From contig JBGAJN010000004.1 in NCBI GenBank assembly GCA_044224905.1, forward strand, positions 774,621 through 838,620: DNA of 64,000 nucleotides. Direction: 5' to 3'. Numbering within the stretch: position 1 is the stretch's first letter; every line of letters starts with the position of its first letter. The position numbers were made by a program, and so were the translations under genes. Origin of the DNA: JBGAJN01 sp044224905. GTDB taxonomy: Bacteria; Verrucomicrobiota; Verrucomicrobiia; Limisphaerales; JBGAJN01. The notes beneath the pieces are model-generated. The model did not search any database. It was not told the DNA's origin and was given only the letters and a program-made list of their open reading frames with translations. This document shows positions 1-6,946 of the stretch, one piece after another.

Positions 1-341
1 TACCACTCGAAGCGCGCTTCCATCCAGTCGCCCACTTCGATGGAGTTCAGGTCGCAGGACACATTGTCGAGCGAGATGCTGGTAGAGGAAGTAACAATCA
101 GGGCACCGGAGCCATAGTACGAGGCGCCAATGGTGATGGTCGAATTCGCATAATCGATTGCGGTCACATATCCCGTCACGCGCGATTCAACAACGACGGG
201 CTTGGAACTACCGCCACCACCACCACCGCTCTTGGAGTTGCCACCCGCAAAAGCCGATACGGCAGTACTAGCGGTGGCGGCAACGAGAAACGCGAGCAGG
301 GCCTTCTTAAGGAACGTGGTGACTGAGACTTTGATTTTCAT
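1..341 (-). CDS. Exported glycine-rich protein, DUF5666-like (partial, C-terminus off window)
   Basis: The reverse strand reads from an ATG at 341 without a stop to base 1, so 113 residues of the N-terminal part are visible. Residues 1-32 are a Sec signal peptide: a Lys-containing start (MKIK), a hydrophobic stretch (LLAFLVAATASTAV) and a likely cleavage near SAFA-GG. A run of seven glycines follows at about residues 39-45, then a beta-rich segment (SRVTGYVTAIDYANSTITIG) that resembles the small OB-like DUF5666 domain of secreted bacterial proteins. The resemblance is a weak inference; the substrate and role are unknown. It is monocistronic as far as can be seen and transcribed towards the left edge. 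The overlapping plus-strand frame at 202-564 is its shadow. Confidence 0.7.
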   Translation of the reverse strand, partial: MKIKVSVTTFLKKALLAFLVAATASTAVSAFAGGNSKSGGGGGGSSKPVVVESRVTGYVTAIDYANSTITIGASYYGSGALIVTSSTSISLDNVSCDLNSIEVGDWMEARFEW

Positions 342-628
342 GCTGATTGGTTTGGTTGTGTTAGCTGTCTGGTTCTGGCGCGTCCTGCGGTTCATCGGGA
401 ACTGCTGCACGCGCCACTGCCATCCCTTAGCAATTGTTCAACCAACGATGGTCAACACGGAAGAAACGCCTTTAAACATTGGTCAAATTGGCCGTGCGGA
501 GGTTGCGAACAGAACGCCCTTGCCAACCAAATTGGGAGGACCACCCCAACCGGACGGGCGGTGACTGGGGAATACTTCCCAACACGAACGCGGAAATAAA
601 CTGGTGGGAATCGATGAACCGCGAATTT
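342..628. other. Intergenic region upstream of the exported protein
   Basis: This 287-base stretch has no supported gene. Read on the minus strand, TTGACC lies 17 bases before TGCTAA (about 451 to 423), which could be a weak sigma70-type promoter for the gene at 1-341, but the -10 element matches poorly. No terminator hairpin was seen. Confidence 0.3.
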
Positions 629-1249
629 CTAATTAGCACCGCCTGCGATCCAAACCGAGCCGACGACGCGCACAGATTTTCCGAATGCTTCGTCCACCGC
701 CTGGATCACGCCGGGAAACTGAGGTGAATAGTCATGGCCACAGATCACCGGGATCTTGAGGCGTTTGGCCCCCGCAATGTCCTCCACCACGCCTTCGTAG
801 CGATGGTCGCCGTCGATGAACACCATGGCAGGCGTCGGACCTTTGTAGCTTTTGTAGAAATCCGCACTGGAACCCTCAAACAAAGAGGTTTGGCAGTGAT
901 CCATTATGTAGCGTAGCGACCGTTGCGTAATGACTTTGTGATGTTCCGGCGGCAGGTAAAATGGGTTCCAAGCGTAATTATCAACGCCGATGAGCGATTT
1001 ATTCTCCGGCTTCAAAGTGGCAATCAACTGGGTGGTAAGTCCGAACAGCACGCCGATTTCCACAATCGGTCCTTCGAACTTGGACGCCTCGGCAACGGCC
1101 TCTTCAATACCCGCCGAATCTTGTTCGCCGATACTGCCCCACAAGCTGTAATCCTGCTGATTGGAAAAATGCAGATGGTTCGCGACGACTGGTTTCAGCT
1201 GGCGACGATGCTTGGCGACCGTGAAAAGGAACTTGAGTGTGTTGAGCAT
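629..1249 (-). CDS. Class I SAM-dependent methyltransferase (Methyltransf_24-like)
   Basis: About 206 residues from the ATG at 1249; an in-frame GTG at 1312 would add 21 residues, but the purine-rich GAGAG touches that codon and cannot serve as a spaced ribosome site. The Rossmann core is visible: glycine-rich motif I VEIGVLFGLTTQL, an acidic residue ending strand 2 in IGVDNYAW, and the segment MVFIDGDHRYEGVVEDI typical of the Methyltransf_24 group, often found beside glycan or cell-surface loci. The acceptor substrate cannot be told. It is cytosolic (no signal or membrane segment) and stands alone, tail-to-tail with nothing on the left. Confidence is good for the fold and low for the reaction. 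Confidence 0.8.
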   Translation of the reverse strand: MLNTLKFLFTVAKHRRQLKPVVANHLHFSNQQDYSLWGSIGEQDSAGIEEAVAEASKFEGPIVEIGVLFGLTTQLIATLKPENKSLIGVDNYAWNPFYLPPEHHKVITQRSLRYIMDHCQTSLFEGSSADFYKSYKGPTPAMVFIDGDHRYEGVVEDIAGAKRLKIPVICGHDYSPQFPGVIQAVDEAFGKSVRVVGSVWIAGGAN

Positions 1250-1751
1250 AGTGGCAGCGCGATACGATTGGACGTCGACAGCGAATCCAAGGTTTCGAGC
1301 GCCCGACTTCACCTCTCGACGGGTGTCACGGCCTGACCAGTTCGAAATCTTGTCTGACTGTTATGGATTAAAATCCCATTACTACAATTCGAACGGAGGC
1401 GGGCGGTTCAGCCAGAGATTTGGTTTATTACGTTGGTCGGTTCAGGGAAGGTTGCTTTCGCTAAGACTTCCGGTTCATTACGCCCCGATTCTCTCCTCAC
1501 CGAGAAGAGAGTCAAGCGAGCCTTTCATCGGTTGCGTCTGAGCCGCGCCACTCTGAGCCCAAAGTAAATGAGCAGGATCGCAGAAAACAGGTGAACCGCC
1601 AGAGAGCAGATGATACAAGCAGACATGGACGCCACGCAGAACGTTCCCCGCGAAAGCCGCCCTCGGCGGATGCCGCTCCCCCGCCACTTGGAGGGAAGAG
1701 CGAAAGTGCGTGCATTCCCCAAGCGCAAGTGACCGCCGTGTGTCCACGCCG
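1250..1751. other. Long intergenic stretch with hairpins, candidate dispersed repeats
   Basis: About 500 bases with no gene I can support. It holds a near-perfect inverted repeat at 1487-1513 and a GCCGCC/GGCGG mini-hairpin around 1660-1675. Short frames on the minus strand (for example 1525-1728) contain a hydrophobic run but start inside the GC-rich repeat-like part. The segment from about 1640 to 1735 has the look of the GC-rich intergenic repeats common in Verrucomicrobia; that is an inference from memory of the style of sequence, not a database match. Confidence 0.35.
1487..1513. repeat. Inverted repeat / hairpin
   Basis: Two 12-base arms (1487-1498 and 1502-1513) separated by ACC pair with ten Watson-Crick pairs, one G-U and one mismatch. 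No T-run follows on either strand, so it does not look like a classical terminator. It may be a small mobile-type palindrome or an RNA structure in the long gap. Confidence 0.5.
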
Positions 1752-3623
1752 ATGAACGATTCTACGCCTGAGGCCACGTCTCCGTTCGCGATAAATTCGA
1801 CCAACCATCTGGCATGGTCGGCATTCCTGCGATTCGGAATAACGCTGCTCGCCTGCGTATTCCTGACTTTGCCCGCGCATGCAGCCTTACCCAAACGGCT
1901 CGTCCTACTGTTGGACGGCGTTTCGTATCGCGACGTAAAGGCGTTGCAAGAAGGCCTCACCTACATCGATCCGCACGGGCGGCAGTTCACCCGGCAGGGA
2001 TTTCACGAGGGTTACTTTCCTGCGAGTCGGATGATTTCCACCTTCCCGTCGGCCAGCGATGTCGCTTGGACGGAGATTTTCGGCAATCGTCCCCTGCCCG
2101 GCTATCAAAGGACATATTTCAGCACGGCCACCGCGTCGGAGATTTTTAAAAACGGCGTGACCACCTCAATGGAATATGAGCTCCAGATGAATTGGCAGCT
2201 GGAGAGCAATGTCCGGAGGGCATTCGGATATCTTCACCCTCAATGGACCTTCGAGTATGAGACGCGCCAGTTGCTCAAGAACTTCCTGCAAACGACGAAC
2301 GGCACGGAGACATTTTACGGCATGGTCCGCGCCAGCGATGATGCCCAGCACACGTCCGGCGACATCTTTGCGTTGATGTGTTTTCTAGAAGGGGAACTGA
2401 AAAAGGTCTGCGCCACCTATCGTGCGCGCGAGGGCCGCAACTTGGAAATCTTGATCCTTTCCGACCACGGCAACAATCGCGCCGGCCCGGGAAAGCGTGT
2501 TCCCATTCGCACGTTTCTAAGGAACGCCGGCTACCGCGTGACCGACGGAATTCGCAACCGAAGGGATATCGTGCTGCCCACCGTCGGGATCCAATGCTGG
2601 GTCGAGCTCCATTGTGCACCTGAAGAAATCGATAGCCTCGCCGAATTGCTACCCGACCTGGAGGGCGTGGATTGCTTCACGACGCAGATACTCGGTCACC
2701 CACATCAATTCCGGCTCGTGAACTCTCGCCGTGAACGCGCACGGGTCGAATGGAATCCCAAGAACAACTGCTACCGTTACGTTGCCGAACACGGCGATCC
2801 CATCAATTACCAGCCAGTGCTGGATACGCTCGCGCGAAAACATCAACTGGACGCCCAGGGATTTGCTGGTGCCGACGCGTGGATGCGCGAAACGATGGCT
2901 CATCGATATCCTCTCGCTCCGGAACGCATCGTACGCGGCCACACCGCAGCCACCTTAAATCCTGCGTCGATTTTGATCAGCCTGACCAACGGCTACGTGC
3001 ATTCCACCTGGCTCATCAAGCAGCTGAGTTCAATCATCCGCCTCGGAGGGACCCACGGAGCGCTCGACGACCTTTCGTCCAACGGCGTTTTGTTGAGCAA
3101 TTTCGCCGCCACGGAAGACACGTCGACAACCCGCGTCGCGATGCTCTATGAAGGCTTTCAAGGCCTCCGCAACCCGCGGGCGTCCGAGAGCGGCGCCGAG
3201 TGGATCTATCGTGACGTGCAGGCGCTGACCGCTGTCGCGCGCTGCGCCATTGATCATTTTCACCCTGAACTTCCCGGCGACGTTCCGTTGCTGCGAATTT
3301 GGATGCCCAACTTTGCGAACGTAGATCCCGAAGTCCCGATCGAGGTCACCATTGCGCCGGCGAAGCGCATGCTGCGACCGCACATCCGCCGCGGCGATCC
3401 CCTTCCCGAAGCGCCTCACGAGCGCCGGTTCACGATCAATCAACCGGTCACGCTTCCCGATCAAAATGAATGCGAACGCGTTTACGAACTTCCGTCCGGA
3501 ATCGCTCTCGATCCGAAGAAAACGTACCGCATTTCGGGACACATGCGTTCGTCGGAACGAACGTCGCCGATCTTCGAATTCACGTTTCAAACCGACAGCC
3601 ATGGTTCGCCCGTCGTCCAGTGA
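1752..3623 (+). CDS. Exported alkaline-phosphatase-superfamily protein
   Basis: 623 residues from the ATG at 1752; a GTG further upstream is possible but the signal peptide fits this start. Residues about 20-45 form a long hydrophobic export signal ending AHAA. The mature part has hallmarks of the alkaline phosphatase/phosphodiesterase metal fold: LLLDGVSYRD with Asp55 as a likely metal ligand, SDHGNN with Asp238-His239, and GGTHGALDD with His435, each near the expected order for a two-metal site. The C-terminal 150 residues look like a beta-rich add-on. The substrate (phosphate ester, phosphonate or sulfate) is not determinable. It stands alone between the long gap and the VOC gene. The metal-site assignment is inference from motif spacing. 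Confidence 0.7.
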   Translation: MNDSTPEATSPFAINSTNHLAWSAFLRFGITLLACVFLTLPAHAALPKRLVLLLDGVSYRDVKALQEGLTYIDPHGRQFTRQGFHEGYFPASRMISTFPSASDVAWTEIFGNRPLPGYQRTYFSTATASEIFKNGVTTSMEYELQMNWQLESNVRRAFGYLHPQWTFEYETRQLLKNFLQTTNGTETFYGMVRASDDAQHTSGDIFALMCFLEGELKKVCATYRAREGRNLEILILSDHGNNRAGPGKRVPIRTFLRNAGYRVTDGIRNRRDIVLPTVGIQCWVELHCAPEEIDSLAELLPDLEGVDCFTTQILGHPHQFRLVNSRRERARVEWNPKNNCYRYVAEHGDPINYQPVLDTLARKHQLDAQGFAGADAWMRETMAHRYPLAPERIVRGHTAATLNPASILISLTNGYVHSTWLIKQLSSIIRLGGTHGALDDLSSNGVLLSNFAATEDTSTTRVAMLYEGFQGLRNPRASESGAEWIYRDVQALTAVARCAIDHFHPELPGDVPLLRIWMPNFANVDPEVPIEVTIAPAKRMLRPHIRRGDPLPEAPHERRFTINQPVTLPDQNECERVYELPSGIALDPKKTYRISGHMRSSERTSPIFEFTFQTDSHGSPVVQ

Positions 3624-3805
3624 TGGATTCGGCGCCGCAGACTTGGTTGAGACCTTAACGACATCTACCAACTTACGTCCGGCTGCTCAGCCGATCGTCG
3701 ATTGCGAAAGGGCGCGAAAAAAGATTAACTTCCATGTCCTGATATTTGCTCCCCGTTCGTTGTAATTGCGAAACGAGTCCAGTGCCGTACAAAACGAAGC
3801 AACCT
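3624..3805. other. Intergenic region
   Basis: 182 bases between the phosphatase-fold gene and the VOC gene. I see no terminator, promoter consensus or small gene in it. Confidence 0.4.
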
Positions 3806-4210
3806 ATGAGCACCAAATCAAAGCCCCGCAAGCAGAACAAGCCGACCCACCAGATCATTTGGTTCGAAATCCCGGCGGACAAACCGGAACGCGCAAAGAC
3901 ATTCTACGGAAAATTGTTCGGCTGGAAAATCAACCCCTTCCCCACCATGCCGGACTATTGGCACATCGCCACGGGGGGCCACGACAGCACACCGGATGGC
4001 GGCCTGATGGGACGCAAGCATCCCGGGCATACGATCACCAACTACATCAACGTGCCCTCCGTGACCCGGTTCATGGCAAAGGTTAAGAAGCTGGGTGGCA
4101 CGGTCTGCGTCCCGAAAACCGCAGTGCCCGAGATGGGCTACTTCGCCGTGTGCACGGACACGGAGAACAACACCTTCGCCCTGTGGGAAATCAACATGAA
4201 GGCGAAGTGA
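3806..4210 (+). CDS. VOC family (glyoxalase/bleomycin-resistance fold) protein
   Basis: 134 residues from ATG 3806, which begins MSTKSKPRKQNKPTHQIIWF; the frame is open further upstream only through non-ATG codons. The single beta-alpha-beta-beta-beta repeat pair is typical: IIWFEIPADKPERAKTFYG at the start, LFGWKINPF, then a second half beginning ITNYINVPSVTRFMAKVKK and ending FAVCTDTENNTFALWEIN. This arrangement matches small stand-alone VOC proteins that form dimers and bind a metal or small ligand. The specific activity is unknown. It opens a same-strand cluster that runs to 8257. No Shine-Dalgarno is visible (AGCAACCT before ATG). Confidence 0.85.
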   Translation: MSTKSKPRKQNKPTHQIIWFEIPADKPERAKTFYGKLFGWKINPFPTMPDYWHIATGGHDSTPDGGLMGRKHPGHTITNYINVPSVTRFMAKVKKLGGTVCVPKTAVPEMGYFAVCTDTENNTFALWEINMKAK

Positions 4211-4245
4211 CTTCATCCGCCGCAAAAACGTTGAGCGAGTCCGTT

Positions 4246-4350
4246 ATGACCGCCCCAGAATCCCTCCTTCAAAGAGCGCGCGTCATGAATGCGATGCTCA
4301 GAATGATCAAACTCGACACGAAAAAGTTGAGGAAAGCTTTCGCCGCTTAA
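4246..4350 (+). pseudogene. Small ORF resembling the C-terminal tail of a PhnB-like VOC protein
   Basis: A 34-residue frame starting MTAPESLLQRARVMNAMLRM and ending IKLDTKKLRKAFAA. The pattern 'RVM-AML-M-K-D---L--A' is the usual C-terminal tail of PhnB/3-demethylubiquinone-methyltransferase-like VOC proteins, whose body is absent here. It follows the complete VOC gene in a different frame by 35 bases. It may be the remnant of a second VOC gene lost by deletion, or a free-standing small peptide. The likeness is by recollection of the family tail and the frame is short, so this is a tentative call. Confidence 0.4.
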
Positions 4351-4395
4351 GGCAATCTTCAGAAAACCATCACCACAAACAAACAGGAGCAACCG

Positions 4396-5565
4396 ATGAG
4401 CAAGATCCGAGTCTTGGTTGGCACAAAAAAGGGCGCATTCATCCTCACCGCCGACGGTACGCGCAAGAATTGGGAAATCAGCGGCCCGCACTTCGCCGGC
4501 TGGGAAATGTACCACTTGAAGGGATCCCCCGTTGATCCCAATCGCATTTACGCATCGCAGACAAGCGGATGGTTCGGACAATTGATCCAGCGCTCCGACG
4601 ACGGCGGCAAGACGTGGAACCCGCCCGGGACCAAGCTGGAGGAATTGATGGGGCCAGACGGGATGCCGAAGGGTGGACAAAGCAACATGTTTGTCTACGA
4701 AGGGGCGGTCGGCACGCACAAGTGGTACGATGGCACGCAACATCCGTGGGAGTTCAAACGGATTTGGCACCTCGAGCCTTCGCTCACGGATCCTGACACG
4801 GTCTATGCCGGCGCCGAAGATGCCGCCCTGTTCAAGACCACGGATGGCGGCAAGACCTGGAAGGAGCTTCCCGGTTTGCGGGGCACCAAAGGACACCTCT
4901 GGCAGCCGGGAGCTGGCGGCATGGGCTTGCACACGATCATTCTCGACCCAAAGAACCCGGACCGGATCTACATAGCGATCTCCGCAGCGGGTGCCTTCCG
5001 CACGGACGACGGCGGCAAAACTTGGCGCCCGATCAATCGCGGCTTGAAATCTCTTTACGAACTACCGGATCCCGACGCCGAAGTTGGCCACTGCGTCCAT
5101 CGGATCGCCATGCACCGCTCGCGACCCGACGTGCTCTACATGCAAAAGCATTGGGACATCATGCGCACGGACAACGCGGGCGAGCAATGGAGCGAGGTCA
5201 GCGGGAATCTGCCGAGTGACTTCGGCTTTCCCATCGACGTTCACGCGCATGAACCGGAAACGATTTACGTCGTGCCCATCACCAGCGATTCGCTCCATTA
5301 CCCGCCGGAAGGAAAGTTGCGCGTGTATCGCAGCAAAACCGGCGGCAACGAATGGGAACCTTTGACCAAAGGGCTGCCGCAAAAGGATTGCTACGTGAAC
5401 GTGCTGCGCGACGCGATGGCCGTCGATTCCCTCGAGCCATGCGGCATTTATTTTGGCACCACCGGCGGCCAAGTTTACGGTTCGGCCGACAATGGCGATT
5501 CTTGGATGCCCATTGTTCGCGATCTTCCGGCAGTTCTGTCCGTTGAAGTCCAGACGTTGCCATGA
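4396..5565 (+). CDS. BNR/Asp-box beta-propeller protein (sialidase/VPS10-like repeats)
   Basis: 389 residues without a signal peptide. Asp-box motifs recur: SDDGGKTW (about residue 67), TTDGGKTW (about 150), TDDGGKTW (about 203), DNAGEQW (about 260) and SADNGDSW near the C-terminus, giving a multi-bladed propeller. The N-terminus VLVGTKKGAFILTADG and HFAGWEMYHLKGSPVDP mark a conserved cytosolic family usually annotated as exo-alpha-sialidase or WD40/YVTN-like; the sialidase catalytic arginine triad is not evident, so hydrolase activity should not be assumed. It has one of the few clear ribosome sites here (CAGGAG, 8 bases before ATG). Its stop overlaps the start of the MoaD-like gene by 4 bases, implying translational coupling. 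Confidence 0.85.
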   Translation: MSKIRVLVGTKKGAFILTADGTRKNWEISGPHFAGWEMYHLKGSPVDPNRIYASQTSGWFGQLIQRSDDGGKTWNPPGTKLEELMGPDGMPKGGQSNMFVYEGAVGTHKWYDGTQHPWEFKRIWHLEPSLTDPDTVYAGAEDAALFKTTDGGKTWKELPGLRGTKGHLWQPGAGGMGLHTIILDPKNPDRIYIAISAAGAFRTDDGGKTWRPINRGLKSLYELPDPDAEVGHCVHRIAMHRSRPDVLYMQKHWDIMRTDNAGEQWSEVSGNLPSDFGFPIDVHAHEPETIYVVPITSDSLHYPPEGKLRVYRSKTGGNEWEPLTKGLPQKDCYVNVLRDAMAVDSLEPCGIYFGTTGGQVYGSADNGDSWMPIVRDLPAVLSVEVQTLP

Positions 5566-5858
5566 TCCGCGTCGCGCTCCCCTTTCACCTGCGAAACCTC
5601 GCGCGCGTCGACGGCGAGGTGGCAGTCGATCCGGCGGGAGCCTGCACCCTCGGCGCGGTGCTCGATGCAATTGAAGCCCGGTATCCGGTGTTGCGCGGAA
5701 CGATCCGCGATCACACCACGTTGAAGCGGCGACCGTTCATCCGCTTTTTTGCCTGTAAAGAAGATCTGTCCAACGAACCACTGGAAACCAAGTTGCCCGA
5801 CGCCGTGGCCCGCGGCGCCGAACCATTTCTGATCGTCGGCGCCATGGCCGGCGGATAA
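5562..5858 (+). CDS. MoaD/ThiS family ubiquitin-like protein
   Basis: 98 residues with the small beta-grasp fold and an intact C-terminal Gly-Gly (ends GAMAGG), the residue pair that is adenylated and thiocarboxylated in sulfur carriers such as MoaD and ThiS. The start ATG overlaps the propeller stop (ATGA, 5562-5565), so the two are coupled. No MoaE, MoeB/ThiF or thiazole/molybdopterin gene lies nearby, so its activating enzyme and acceptor are elsewhere or it has a different job. The internal run RPFIRFFACKEDLSNEPLE is characteristic of the MoaD-like proteins that accompany this propeller family. The role in sulfur transfer or protein conjugation is inferred only from the Gly-Gly tail. Confidence 0.85.
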   Translation: MIRVALPFHLRNLARVDGEVAVDPAGACTLGAVLDAIEARYPVLRGTIRDHTTLKRRPFIRFFACKEDLSNEPLETKLPDAVARGAEPFLIVGAMAGG

Positions 5859-5900
5859 ATCTCACCTACGACAACGAACTCAACATCCACTGCAAAATTC

Positions 5901-6446
5901 ATGCTGAAGAAAACCCTCATCGTACTCGCGCTACTCATCGTCGTGTTCGTCGTGATTGTGGCGACCCGCCCCGCCGATTTCCACGTCTCCCGTTCCGTGA
6001 CCATCGCCGCACCGCCGGAGGCAGTGTTTCCCCACGTCAATGAGCTCAAGAAATGGGACGCCTGGTCACCGTGGCTGAAGCTTGATCCGCAGGCGAAGAG
6101 CACGTTTGAAGGGCCCCCCGCCGGGAAAGGCGCGAAGATGAGTTGGGCCGGCAACAACGAAGTGGGCGAAGGCTCGATGAGCATCACCGAAAGCCGCCCG
6201 AACGAACTTGTGCATTTCCATCTGGAGTTCCTCAAGCCCATGGCCGGCACGAGCGAGGCCGAATTCACCTTCAAGCCCGAGGGAAATCAAACAACGGTCA
6301 CCTGGGCCATGAGTGGCCGGAACAATTTCATCGCCAAAGCCGTCAGCCTGTTCATGGACTGCGACAAGCTCGTCGGAGGACAGTTCGAAAAGGGGCTCGC
6401 GAGCATGAAGTCCGTGGCCGAAGCGGCCGCCCAGTCGAAGCCCTAG
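5901..6446 (+). CDS. Membrane-anchored SRPBCC (polyketide cyclase-like) protein
   Basis: 181 residues. The N-terminus MLKKTLIVLALLIVVFVVIVA is an uncleaved membrane anchor or signal, followed by the START/SRPBCC fold: HVSRSVTIAAPPEAVFPHVN, then WSPWLKLDP, a beta-rich middle and a long C-terminal helix (KAVSLFMDCDKLVGGQFEKGLASMKSVAEAA). Such proteins bind hydrophobic ligands in a deep pocket; the ligand is unknown. It lies 42 bases after the MoaD-like gene and 68 before the YCII gene, on the same strand, so it could share a transcript with the sigma-factor module. SRPBCC genes commonly accompany ECF sigma factors of this type. Confidence 0.85.
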   Translation: MLKKTLIVLALLIVVFVVIVATRPADFHVSRSVTIAAPPEAVFPHVNELKKWDAWSPWLKLDPQAKSTFEGPPAGKGAKMSWAGNNEVGEGSMSITESRPNELVHFHLEFLKPMAGTSEAEFTFKPEGNQTTVTWAMSGRNNFIAKAVSLFMDCDKLVGGQFEKGLASMKSVAEAAAQSKP

Positions 6447-6514
6447 CTGTCGCCACAGTGCCGATCACCCACTACGGAAGCACATCACCAACGAACAACA
6501 CACTCAACCAAGCT

Positions 6515-6940
6515 ATGAGCACTCCTCCGGAAAAATCTGATTATCTTCTCCTCTTTCGCGGCACTAACTGGGACAAGGGGCTTTCTCCCGAGCAACTCCA
6601 GAAAGTGGTGGCCGATTGGTACGCGTGGTTCAATCGCCTAATTCAGGAAGGAAAATGCAAAGGCGGCCATCCGCTGCAGAACGAAGGCAAAATCGTTTCC
6701 GGCAAGCAGGGACGCAGCGTCGCCGACGGGCCGTTCGCCGAATCGAAAGAAGCGATCGGCGGCTACTTCTATCTCCAAGTCGCAGACGAACGCGAGGCCG
6801 TAGCCATTGCTCAACAATGTCCAGGTCTCGAATTCGGCTGCAACGTGGAGGTACGCCCCGTGGCCGAGATGTGTACCGTCCGGCAGCACGCGTTGGAAAC
6901 CTCTGCGCATCCCGGACAACTTGCCAGCGCGACGGCTTGA
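6515..6940 (+). CDS. YCII-related (DGPF domain) protein
   Basis: 141 residues from ATG 6515. It carries the signature VADGPFAESKEAIGGYF that names the DGPF/YCII family, in the first two thirds, with YLLLFRG near the start and an ending GLEFGCNVEVRPV. Known proteins of this family are small dimeric alpha-beta folds related to muconolactone isomerase; a reaction for this subgroup has not been shown. DGPF proteins are the standard genomic neighbours of ECF42 sigma factors, and here the sigma factor follows 6 bases downstream, so they are almost surely co-transcribed. The N-terminal extension in the longer frame starting at 6143 is a shadow of the SRPBCC gene. Confidence 0.9.
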   Translation: MSTPPEKSDYLLLFRGTNWDKGLSPEQLQKVVADWYAWFNRLIQEGKCKGGHPLQNEGKIVSGKQGRSVADGPFAESKEAIGGYFYLQVADEREAVAIAQQCPGLEFGCNVEVRPVAEMCTVRQHALETSAHPGQLASATA

Positions 6941-6946
6941 GCGTGT

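Noticed and set aside
202..564. Plus-strand frame of 120 residues with a hydrophobic segment (FMLIGLVVLAVWF)
   Set aside because: The part up to 341 is the shadow of the exported protein on the minus strand, and the low-complexity start is proline-rich antisense of its glycine run; no ribosome site.
1525..1728. Minus-strand 67-residue frame with a hydrophobic segment
   Set aside because: It lies in the repeat-like gap, has no homologous feature and shares bases with two other frames; likely chance.
6448..6473. TGTCGC before the DGPF gene, similar to the ECF42 -35 motif TGTCGA
   Set aside because: No CGTC or similar -10 at 16-17 bases; one mismatch in the -35. Not supported as a promoter.
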